Assembly (NCBI RefSeq): GCF_016583575.1 | Contig: NZ_NRRG01000022.1 | Span: forward strand, 1-64,000 | Direction of reading: 5' to 3' | DNA length: 64,000 nt | From: Thiocystis violacea | Lineage (GTDB): Bacteria > Pseudomonadota > Gammaproteobacteria > Chromatiales > Chromatiaceae | Shown: positions 31,493-39,820 of the stretch, piece by piece | Position numbering within the stretch: the stretch's first letter is position 1 | Layout of the letters: every line of letters starts with the position of its first letter | Position numbers and translations under genes: made by a program | The notes under the pieces: model-generated | The model's database searches: none | Seen by the model: only the letters and a program-made list of their open reading frames with translations | Told to the model about the DNA's origin: nothing

Positions 31493-34030
31493 TTAGACCA
31501 GTTCCAGATAGCGCCCCGCGATGGCCCGCCAGTCCAGCGGCGCGACGAAGGCGCGGCCGGCCGCGCCGATGCGCGCGCGCCGCTCGGGATCGGCCAGGAG
31601 ATCGGCCACGGCTCGCGCGAACGATGCATGGTCCGTCGCGATGACGGCCTGGAGACCCGGCTCGATCGGGATGCCCTCGGCGCCCTTTTCGGTGCTGACC
31701 ACCGCCAGCCCGGCGGCGAAATAGTCGAGGATCTTCATGCGTGTGCCGCCGCCTTTCTGGAGCGGCACCACGGCGAGATCCGCCCCCTTCAGATAGGGCG
31801 CGACCGACTCGACCGGCCCGGTGAAGATGAGCCGTGGATGCAAGGCGCCCGCCGGCGGGCCGGCGCCGAGCGCCAGCAGGGTCGCCTGGACGCCGAGTGC
31901 TTCGAGGCGCGGCAGGATTTCGTCCGCCATCACCCGCATCGCCTCCAGGTTCGGGGGATAGAGATAGATGCCGTGGTAGACCAGGATCGCCTGCTCGCGC
32001 GGGATTCCGTGGAGCGCGTGCAGATCCAGCGGTTCGGCCCGCTCGAACTGGTCGAGGTCGACCCCGTGCGGAATCAGATGGATCCGCCCAGCATCCACCC
32101 CATCCGCCACCAGCCGCCGGCGGTCGGCCTCGGAGACGACGATGACCGCGTCCGAGCGGTCGCACCAGCCCAGTTCGACCTTGCGCAACATCTCGTATCC
32201 ATGCCGGGGCAGGTCCGGAATCTGATCGGCCAGGCGCTGGTATTCGACATTGTGCTCGACCAGCAGCGCGCGACCGCCGAGCAGGTCGCGCGCCCAGACG
32301 GTGGCGCGGCCATAGGCGGGGAACTCGGCCTGGTAGACACGGGCGCCGCTCCGGATGGCCAGATAGAGGGTGCGGACGATGAAGCTCCAGTCGGCGACCG
32401 GGTAGTAGAGAAAGGCGTCGTCGGCCGGGATGCCGGAGTCGATCAGAAAGGCCCGCACCCGCTCCCGGTCTGGACCGAGTCCCCGCAGCCAGCGCGGAAA
32501 GCGTCGCTCGACGAATTGGCCCCGCCGGACTTCGTGGTAGATCGCCCGATCGTCGCTGACGAGATAGACCGCCTTGACCGCGAAGGAAAGCCCCCAGGCG
32601 GTGCGGTCGATCTTGACCGCCGCGCCATGATTGGCCGGGCGGATATCCGAGCGCGAGACCAAGATCAGGGCGTCGGTGCGGCCGATCCGCCCGATCCCTC
32701 GGGCCAACCCCTTGAGGATCGGCTTGAGCGTCGCGCGCGCGACGCGCTTGGCGGCGTCGATCGTCGCGGGCCGGCGGGAGGCCGGCGAGACGGGCGCCGG
32801 CGGCGCCGGCTCCTCCGTCACCGGCGCCAGCTCGGGGGCCGCTCCAGCCGATGCCTCCGGGGGATCCAGGCGGATCAGCGGCTCGCCTGGACTGGCCCGA
32901 CGCGGTTCGGCGAGAAAATCGAGCAGCGGCCGGACCGTCCGGGCGTAATGGAAACGCTCCTGGATCAGTCGCAGGGCATTGGCGGACTTGATGGCGACCC
33001 GCTCCGGATGACTCAGGATCTCGCCGATCACGCCGTCGAGTTCCTCCGGGTGATCGACGACCCAGCCGGCATCGTAGACGCGGACCAGCTCCGCCAGCTC
33101 GGTGTAGCCGTTGCAGATCAAGGGTAGCCCGTTGGCCAGGAACTCCATGGCGCGGAACGACTGACTGTGACGGCGCTCCGGGTTCTCGTCGGCCAATTCC
33201 ACGCCGATCTGGCACTCGGACCTCAGATAGGCCCGCATCTCGCCGTAGGGGAGCAGTCCATGCCGCTTGACCAGGGTCTCGGGCCAGGCGCCTTCGCGCG
33301 CGCTCGGGGTCGGGGCGGGCTGGTCGGCGGCGTAGACATAGCCGCCCGAGAAGAGCACCAACTCGGCCCGTCCCTGGCCGTGCCGGTCTAGCGCCGCGAC
33401 CAGGGAATCGAACCAATCCTCGGTGCGTCTCCAGGGCCAGGAGACTCCGCCGGAGACCAGACGCAGCCGATCGTCCGCCGTATGGGTCAGGGGCGTCTCG
33501 CGCGCGTCCTCGGCGGAAATGGGCAGCACATCCAGGGGCGCGGCGGCGCGGCAGTCGAATCCGGCCAGGATCAGCCAGGCGATCAGGAAGCTCGCCTGAC
33601 GCTGGTTGCCGACCAGAAAACGATCCGCCCGACGGTAGCAGGCGAGCGTGCGCCGGACCTCGGAGGCGAGATCCAGGTGCTCCTGATACATGGCCTCAAG
33701 GAGGCGCGGCGCCACCACGTCCAGGACGATGGGCCGATCTAGCGACTCCGGCAGCCATTCGATCAGCTCCCAGTAGCCCAGGATCAGCGCGTCCGGGGCC
33801 TCCTCCTCGATCAGGGCGGCGAGATCGGCGCGCTCGCGATAGACGCGGGCCTGGATCCCGCGCTCGGCGATCAGCCCGGTCGGCGGCCCCAGGGACTCGG
33901 GATAGACGTGGACGACCTGGAGACCGGCCTCGGCCAGCCCGAGCGTGAGCGCATGGGCGCGCACGCTATTGCCGGAGGCGATGCGCGCGGGATCCAGCGG
34001 CTCGCCGTGGGTGATGAAGAGAACCTTCAT
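31493..34030 (-). CDS. fused double glycosyltransferase
   Basis: Protein of 845 residues containing two GT-B glycosyltransferase units. Unit 1 (about 1-365): MKVLFITHGEPLDPARIASG at the start and EFLANGLPLICNGYTELAEL near the donor site. A Pro/Ala-rich linker (about 385-425) follows. Unit 2 (about 435-845): LLVEHNVEYQRL, DAVIVVSEADRRRL, HLIPHGVDLDQF, LVYHGIYLYPPNLEAM, GGGTRMKILDYFAAGLAVVS. Both look enzymatically complete in the donor half. Its ATG overlaps the stop of the upstream 1279-residue glycosyltransferase (ATGA), so the two are translated together and probably build one glycan. Convergent with the CBS/DUF294 gene. Confidence 0.85.
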   Translation of the reverse strand: MKVLFITHGEPLDPARIASGNSVRAHALTLGLAEAGLQVVHVYPESLGPPTGLIAERGIQARVYRERADLAALIEEEAPDALILGYWELIEWLPESLDRPIVLDVVAPRLLEAMYQEHLDLASEVRRTLACYRRADRFLVGNQRQASFLIAWLILAGFDCRAAAPLDVLPISAEDARETPLTHTADDRLRLVSGGVSWPWRRTEDWFDSLVAALDRHGQGRAELVLFSGGYVYAADQPAPTPSAREGAWPETLVKRHGLLPYGEMRAYLRSECQIGVELADENPERRHSQSFRAMEFLANGLPLICNGYTELAELVRVYDAGWVVDHPEELDGVIGEILSHPERVAIKSANALRLIQERFHYARTVRPLLDFLAEPRRASPGEPLIRLDPPEASAGAAPELAPVTEEPAPPAPVSPASRRPATIDAAKRVARATLKPILKGLARGIGRIGRTDALILVSRSDIRPANHGAAVKIDRTAWGLSFAVKAVYLVSDDRAIYHEVRRGQFVERRFPRWLRGLGPDRERVRAFLIDSGIPADDAFLYYPVADWSFIVRTLYLAIRSGARVYQAEFPAYGRATVWARDLLGGRALLVEHNVEYQRLADQIPDLPRHGYEMLRKVELGWCDRSDAVIVVSEADRRRLVADGVDAGRIHLIPHGVDLDQFERAEPLDLHALHGIPREQAILVYHGIYLYPPNLEAMRVMADEILPRLEALGVQATLLALGAGPPAGALHPRLIFTGPVESVAPYLKGADLAVVPLQKGGGTRMKILDYFAAGLAVVSTEKGAEGIPIEPGLQAVIATDHASFARAVADLLADPERRARIGAAGRAFVAPLDWRAIAGRYLELV

Positions 34031-37000
34031 GCGTCGCGCTCCGTCAGCAGACGCTCCAGGGTGGCGCGGGCCACCCGGCGCGAGAAATGCTCTTCGATGT
34101 TCGTCAGGCCGTGACGCGCGACGGACTCCCAGAGGGTCGGGTCGCGGTAGAGATCCGTCACGGCGGCGGCGAAGGCAGCGGCGTCCGCGCCGATCAGGAT
34201 GTCCGTCCCGGCCTGTAGCGACATGCCCTCGGCGGCGCAGGGCGTGGCGACCACCGGGACGCCGAAGGTCATGCTCATGTTGATTTTGCCCTTCACCCCC
34301 GCTCCCCAGCGCAGCGGCGCGATGGACAGACGCGCGCGCTCGAAGTAGGGCGTCACGTCCTCGACATAGCCGGTGACATGCAGGCCCCGGTCGGGATCGT
34401 CTCGGGCCAGCAACTCGATCGGCGGGCGGCTGCCGATGATGAAGGTCGGGATCCGGCCGAGTTCGGCCTCGACCAGGGGCTGGATCTCGTCCAGGTAGTA
34501 GCGCACGGCATCGACGTTCGGATGATGATTGAAGCCGCCGATGAATAGGATGGCGTCGCGCTCCGCGAAGGTCGCGTCCGTGGGGTGAAGGTCATGGATG
34601 TTGCTCAGGATCTCCACCCGTGTGTCCGGCGTCTCCCCGGCCAGCAGATCCCGCTCGATGGAGCTGACCACCAGGGTCAGATCGGTCCGTGCCATCAGGT
34701 CCAATTCCTGGCGTTTGCGCTCGGCGGCCCGCTTGAGCGTCGCCGGATCGCCGCGCAGATCGGCCTCGCGCTGCTCGCGCAGAAAATGCAGGTCGACCGT
34801 GTCGAACCAGATCCGGGCTTGCGGGGCGTACCGCTTGACGGCGTCGATGAACTGGCTGGCGACGTCGGCCCGGCTCAGGATCACCAGTTCGTACTCGGCC
34901 CCGCGTCGTTGCAGGAAGGCCGGGATCGACTCGATCCAGGGTGCCGCGAGCACCTCCACGCCACGCCGCTGGAGCCGGGGTCCGTAGGGCTCGACATACT
35001 CCAGATTGGAGGGGGCGAAGGTGACATGCCAGCCCTGTTCGAGAAAGGTCTCCAGCAGGTTGAACATGCGCAGCGAGCCGGAGTCCTGATCCGGGGTCAG
35101 CATGACCGCGTCCAGCACCAGCACCCGGCGCCGATCCGGATCCGCCGACTCGACCTCGCCCGTCGGCACGCCGGTCTGGCCGGCGACCACCAGGGTCACC
35201 TCGGGTTCGTAGAGGATCGCCCGGCCGCCCGCGCGCATGGCCCCGAGCAGGGCATCCAGATCGCCGTCCCCGGCGGCGCCCAGTGCCTCCACCAAGGCCG
35301 GCCGATGCAGGAGCAGACCGGCTTCCGAGGCGCTATCGACCTCGCGCGGATAGTTGTACTCCGACGCCTGGATGTCTCGTCCGGCGCCGATCGGACGTGA
35401 GCGGCCGTCGGGAGAGCGCCGGCGACCGGCTTCGACCAGGCGGCCATCGGCGCCCTTGACCTTGGCGCAGACCGCGCCCGCCACCGCGCCGCTCAGACGG
35501 ACATCGCGCGCCGTCCCGAGGAGTCGCGACAGCCAGTCGCGCGGCGCGGCGTCGGTGAAGGACATCAGGAAGAGCCATTCGGCCGTCGACCCATCGAGCG
35601 CGGCGGCGAGCCGCGCCACCGCGCCACCCCTGGCGTCGTAGGCCAGAGGCCGACCGTCCGGAAGACGCGCCTCCAGCAATGGGCCGATCGGATGACCGGC
35701 CGGATAGAGGACGAGTATCTCGAACGCGGGAAGGTGACTGGCCTGATTCAACCCGCGCAGCAGCCGGATGGTTTCGGCGCTGACCTGGGTGGGATCGATC
35801 AGGATGGCCACCTCCGCGCGAGGGTCGGCCTCGGGATTGAGCGTGGCGACCTCGAGCGCCCGCCAGAGATCGCCGATCCTGGGGCCTGAAGGGACCGACG
35901 CCGACTTGAACCGGCCGCCGAGCACCCGGCCGACGGTGGCCGGACCGTAGGCACGGGTGATCTCGGCGAGATGCACCGCGTGCGACAGCGCCCGCGAGAT
36001 GGGGGCGGAGAGCCACTGGAGGCCCGAGCCGATCAGGCGATAGGGCCATTGGAAGGGCCGCCCCGCCATCGCGGTCGCCTTGAGGAGATGACCGTTCAGT
36101 GAGCGATAGCGGATGAGTTCGTCCCGGCATTCGATCGCGTCGCTCAGTGTCTCGATCCCGAGGATCCCCAGTCGTTCGCGGTCGGCGAGCCGCGCGGATT
36201 CGACCAGCCGTCGACGCGCCTCCCCGGCCAGGATGCGCTCATGGAGTCCGCGAGCCTGCTCCTCCAGGACGCGCTTCTCCGCCGAGAGGATGGCGTGGCG
36301 GTACTTCCATTGCTCGCGATCGAGCCGCGCCTCGTCCAGTTGTTCGCTCAGCGCCCGGTGCCTGGCGGCGCACTCGTCGCGCAACTGGCGGTACATGGGC
36401 TGGTGCTTGGCGTGATCGACGATCCCGCGCAACTGATCCAGGCTCCAGCGCGGACGCCATTTGCCGAGCAGGGCCGCCAGTCCCCGATCCAGTTCGTCCC
36501 CGTCCTGGCGCACCCCGAAGCCGCTTGAGCGATGGATCCGATAGACCCCGGTGACCCGCTCGACATGAATAAAAGGGGTCAGCGCGCTCAACTGAATCCA
36601 GAAGTCCCAGTCCTCGTAGACCTCCAGCGACTCGTCGAAGCGCAGGGCGTCGCCGACCAGGGCGCGGGCGAAGAGCACGGCATGGATCGGGAGATAGTTC
36701 TCCACCAGCAGGCGCACCGGATCGTGCGGTTGGTTGAAGACATGCGGGATTTCCCAATCGCCCTGGGGCGTCGCGCGCCGACACTCGATCCCGGCATAGG
36801 CGACCGAGGCCCCTGGGGATTCCTGGATCGCGCTCACCAGCCCGGCGATGTGCTCGGGCAGGAGCCAGTCGTCGTCGTCGAGAAAGAGAACGAAGTCGCC
36901 CAAGGCGGACGCCAGACCCAGGTTGGCGGCCGCGCCGCGCCCGAGCGGCGAGCCGGTGCTTGCAAGGCGAAGCGGGAACTCGCCGCAGCGCTCGGCGCCG

Positions 37001-37866
37001 CCGAGATCCCTGGTGCCCCGCACGTCGATCAGGACGACCTCGATCCGGCGATAGGTCTGGGCCGCGATCGAATCGAGCGCCTCCCCGAGGGTGTCGCGGC
37101 GGGTCGTGCGCACCAGGACCGAGACCAGCGGCCCCGGCTCCGCGCGCCCGGTTCCGTCCTCCAGCATCCGCGACGCCAGACCCGGAATCCGATCGGCGAT
37201 CTCGGCGGCACTCGCGACGGTAAAGACTTCCGCCGCCGCGACTTCCGCTGGCAGACGGAAGGCGTCGACGCCATTGAGTGCGAGGGTCTGGCGATCGAGC
37301 GCGCACTCGGCCAGACGCGATCCCAGGAGGCCCATGGCCCGGCGTTTCAGCTCCAGAACCGGGGTGATGTCCAGCAGCCGATTGGATTTGCCCGGCCGAC
37401 CGATCGCATGGACGGCCAGGCGACATCGGGTCGCCGAGCGACGCACGGACTCGCGCGCGATCAGCCCCAGCCGGGCGCGCGCCGGATCGGGATCGTCGGC
37501 GGCGGGGGCATAGAGGATCGCCGGATCGGTCTCTTCGATCAGCGCCATGAGCCAGCGGACCGCCGGCTCGTCATAGGTCGCGCGCGGGTCGGACTCGCCC
37601 CAGGGGCGAATGTCCCGGTAGCCCAGGCAGGCCCCGGCGGCCCGGCTCTCGGCGAGGAACGAGGCCGTCTCCACCGAAGCATCCGGATCCCGGGCGCCAT
37701 CGGCGATCAGCACGAGAACCGCTTGCCCCTCCTGGACATGCCGCGCCAGGGCGCCGCCGCATCCGAAGACCTCGTCGCCGGGATGGGCGGCCAGGGCGAT
37801 CACCGGGCCATCGCCCAGGTCCAATGGTGGCGGGAACGACGGCTGTTCTTGGCGGTGACTGTTCAT
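34027..37866 (-). CDS. PIG-L-like / GT2 / GT-B multidomain glycosyltransferase
   Basis: Protein of 1279 residues from the ATG at 37866 (a GTG at 37908 would add 14). Order: PIG-L deacetylase-like domain (about 15-230) with AHPGDEVFGCGG where active enzymes have AHPDDE, and PDPARARLG where they have a metal-binding His; GT2 domain (about 250-500) with VLFLDDDDWLLPEH intact; an Arg/Glu-rich coiled-coil; a second degenerate GT2-like domain (about 690-900); and a C-terminal GT-B unit (about 915-1275: VLVLDAVMLTPDQDSGSLRM, LFIGGFNHHPNVDA, GVKGKINMSMTFGVPVVATP). The deacetylase part is probably inactive. It builds a surface glycan together with the overlapping downstream gene. Confidence 0.85.
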   Translation of the reverse strand: MNSHRQEQPSFPPPLDLGDGPVIALAAHPGDEVFGCGGALARHVQEGQAVLVLIADGARDPDASVETASFLAESRAAGACLGYRDIRPWGESDPRATYDEPAVRWLMALIEETDPAILYAPAADDPDPARARLGLIARESVRRSATRCRLAVHAIGRPGKSNRLLDITPVLELKRRAMGLLGSRLAECALDRQTLALNGVDAFRLPAEVAAAEVFTVASAAEIADRIPGLASRMLEDGTGRAEPGPLVSVLVRTTRRDTLGEALDSIAAQTYRRIEVVLIDVRGTRDLGGAERCGEFPLRLASTGSPLGRGAAANLGLASALGDFVLFLDDDDWLLPEHIAGLVSAIQESPGASVAYAGIECRRATPQGDWEIPHVFNQPHDPVRLLVENYLPIHAVLFARALVGDALRFDESLEVYEDWDFWIQLSALTPFIHVERVTGVYRIHRSSGFGVRQDGDELDRGLAALLGKWRPRWSLDQLRGIVDHAKHQPMYRQLRDECAARHRALSEQLDEARLDREQWKYRHAILSAEKRVLEEQARGLHERILAGEARRRLVESARLADRERLGILGIETLSDAIECRDELIRYRSLNGHLLKATAMAGRPFQWPYRLIGSGLQWLSAPISRALSHAVHLAEITRAYGPATVGRVLGGRFKSASVPSGPRIGDLWRALEVATLNPEADPRAEVAILIDPTQVSAETIRLLRGLNQASHLPAFEILVLYPAGHPIGPLLEARLPDGRPLAYDARGGAVARLAAALDGSTAEWLFLMSFTDAAPRDWLSRLLGTARDVRLSGAVAGAVCAKVKGADGRLVEAGRRRSPDGRSRPIGAGRDIQASEYNYPREVDSASEAGLLLHRPALVEALGAAGDGDLDALLGAMRAGGRAILYEPEVTLVVAGQTGVPTGEVESADPDRRRVLVLDAVMLTPDQDSGSLRMFNLLETFLEQGWHVTFAPSNLEYVEPYGPRLQRRGVEVLAAPWIESIPAFLQRRGAEYELVILSRADVASQFIDAVKRYAPQARIWFDTVDLHFLREQREADLRGDPATLKRAAERKRQELDLMARTDLTLVVSSIERDLLAGETPDTRVEILSNIHDLHPTDATFAERDAILFIGGFNHHPNVDAVRYYLDEIQPLVEAELGRIPTFIIGSRPPIELLARDDPDRGLHVTGYVEDVTPYFERARLSIAPLRWGAGVKGKINMSMTFGVPVVATPCAAEGMSLQAGTDILIGADAAAFAAAVTDLYRDPTLWESVARHGLTNIEEHFSRRVARATLERLLTERDA

Positions 37867-37984
37867 CTGAGTGGGCGCTTCATCCAGTTTGGCCTGGGCA
37901 TGATACACGATGCCATTTATGGGCTGGGACCGGACGGCATGGGGTCGGAGCGGACCCTTCGGGCGACCGGGCGTGTCGGGGGTC

Positions 37985-38308
37985 TCAATGCATCCGGTCG
38001 GACGACAGACGGCTCAAGGCCCCTCCGGCGCGAAGACGCTGGGCGGCCGCGAACTCCTCGTCCGTCATCTGGCTCCCGACGATCTCGCGCAGACGCTCGG
38101 CGTCGCGATCGCCGCGCTCGATCGCCAGCGAAAGCCAGTAATGGGCCTGGACCAGATCGATCGCCACGCCGCGCCCCTCGGCATGGATGAGGCCCATGGC
38201 GTAGAGGGCATCCAGCTCGCCACGCTCGGCCGCCTCCCGGATGGCCCCCACCTTCGAGGGGTCGTTACGGAAGAGGATCAGATCCTTGAGGTAATGGTTA
38301 TGACTCAT
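37985..38308 (-). CDS. small Sel1-repeat protein
   Basis: Protein of 107 residues. The central part AAERGELDALYAMGLIHAEG followed by 'RGVAIDLVQAHYWLSLAIERGDRDA' is one Sel1-like repeat, with the usual A-x-x-x-x-x-W-L pattern. No signal peptide, so cytoplasmic. Sel1 repeats mediate protein-protein contacts. It lies about 120 bases upstream of the giant glycosyltransferase on the same strand but the gap is long, so co-transcription is uncertain. Function unknown. Confidence 0.7.
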   Translation of the reverse strand: MSHNHYLKDLILFRNDPSKVGAIREAAERGELDALYAMGLIHAEGRGVAIDLVQAHYWLSLAIERGDRDAERLREIVGSQMTDEEFAAAQRLRAGGALSRLSSDRMH

Positions 38309-38500
38309 TGAGATCGTCCGTCGGGCCTCATGCGGATATTAGGTTCGAAGGGTGCGGAGGTTTACGCAGGCCATGGCCAAGCTGATACCATCGCGCACTC
38401 TAAAAAAGACCAACGCCCCCTGTCGTGTGACGGGCGCGCGGCCAGATCGGTCAACCGATGTCGCACGCATCGGACGCTCGGCGACCCAGGAGCCAAACCC

Positions 38501-39730
38501 ATGTCCCTGATCCACCCCTTCGCCGGTCTCCGTCCGGCCCCTGGCCGCGCCGCCGAGGTGGCCGCGCCGCCCTATGACGTCATGACCGCCGCCGAGGCCA
38601 GACGCCTGGTCGTGGGTCGTCCCTGGAGCTTCCTGCACGTCTCGCGCGCGGAGGCCGATCTGCCGGAGGATCAGGATCCCTACGCCCCCGAGGTCTATGC
38701 CAGGGCGCGCGCGAATCTGGATCGGATGCTCGCCGAGGGGGTGCTGATCCGCGACCCGGCGCCGCGCTATTACGTCTATCGACTGATCATGGGCGGCCAG
38801 GCCCAAACCGGGCTGGTCGCGTCCGCCTCCGTGGCCGCCTACGACGCCGGCCGGATCAAGAAGCATGAATTCACCCGTCCGGCGAAGGAGGACGATCGGG
38901 TGCGTCAGATCGAGGCGCTCGCGGCCCAGACCGGACCGGTCTTCCTGGTCCATCGGGCGACGCCGGCCATCGACGAGCCTCTCGCCCGGATCACCCTCAC
39001 GCCCGCCGAGGTCGACATCAGTGCCGCGGACGGCGTCCGCCATCAGCTCTGGCCGATCGAGGATTCGGCCGAGATCGACCGCCTGACCGCGGCCTTCGAG
39101 GCCCTCGACGGTCTCTATATCGCCGACGGTCACCACCGCGCCGCCGCCGCCTCGCGGGTCGCGGCGAATCGAGCTTCAGTGGACGGCACGACCCGCGATT
39201 CAGGCTTTCTCGCCGTCATCTTCCCGCACGACCAGATGCGGATCCTGGACTATAACCGGGTCGTCCGGGATCTCGACGGCCAGGACATCCCCGCCTTCCT
39301 CGATCGCCTAGCGGCCCATTATGTCGTCGATCGCTCCGCGACGCCGGTCAAACCGGCCGGCCCCGGCGAACTGGGTCTCTATCTGAGCGGTCAATGGTAT
39401 CGGCTGACCCCGGCCGCGCCGCTCGCCGAATCCGTGGACCCGGTCGCGACACTCGACGTTAGTCTGCTGCAAACTCGTATCCTGGATCCGATCCTGGGCA
39501 TCCGGGATCCCCGGCGCGACGATCGGATCGACTTCGTCGGCGGCATCCGCGGGCTGGAGGGGCTGATCCAGCGGGTCGACTCGGGCGAGATGGCCCTGGC
39601 CTTCGCGCTCCACCCGACCGGTATGGAGGATCTCATGGCTGTGGCCGACGCCGGCGCCGTCATGCCGCCGAAATCCACCTGGTTCGAGCCCAAGCTCGCC
39701 GATGGACTGGTGAGTCTGGTTCTGGACTAA
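38501..39730 (+). CDS. DUF1015 family protein
   Basis: Protein of 409 residues from the ATG at 38501, with AGGAG nine bases upstream; the frame stays open to the left but the family begins with IHPFAGLRPAPGRAAEVAAP as here. Conserved features: PPYDVMTAAEARRL, RPWSFLHVSRAE, HEFTRPAKEDDR, ADGHHRAAAASRVA and a C-terminal TWFEPKLADGLV. The family is widespread and uncharacterised; the HHR motif looks catalytic or metal-binding. The gene precedes relA by 90 bases on the same strand. Confidence 0.85.
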   Translation: MSLIHPFAGLRPAPGRAAEVAAPPYDVMTAAEARRLVVGRPWSFLHVSRAEADLPEDQDPYAPEVYARARANLDRMLAEGVLIRDPAPRYYVYRLIMGGQAQTGLVASASVAAYDAGRIKKHEFTRPAKEDDRVRQIEALAAQTGPVFLVHRATPAIDEPLARITLTPAEVDISAADGVRHQLWPIEDSAEIDRLTAAFEALDGLYIADGHHRAAAASRVAANRASVDGTTRDSGFLAVIFPHDQMRILDYNRVVRDLDGQDIPAFLDRLAAHYVVDRSATPVKPAGPGELGLYLSGQWYRLTPAAPLAESVDPVATLDVSLLQTRILDPILGIRDPRRDDRIDFVGGIRGLEGLIQRVDSGEMALAFALHPTGMEDLMAVADAGAVMPPKSTWFEPKLADGLVSLVLD

Positions 39731-39820
39731 GGGCTCTGGATTCATAGCGCCAAGCCCCTCGGTCCAAGCGATCGGCCGTTCCCGCCAGAGCCCCAGGGCT
39801 GGCGTCTGGAGTCATTTCCC

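Noticed and set aside
30644-33127. Plus-strand frame of 827 codons spanning the end of the CBS/DUF294 gene and the double glycosyltransferase
   Set aside because: It overlaps two confident genes in other frames and has no ribosome binding site or domain.
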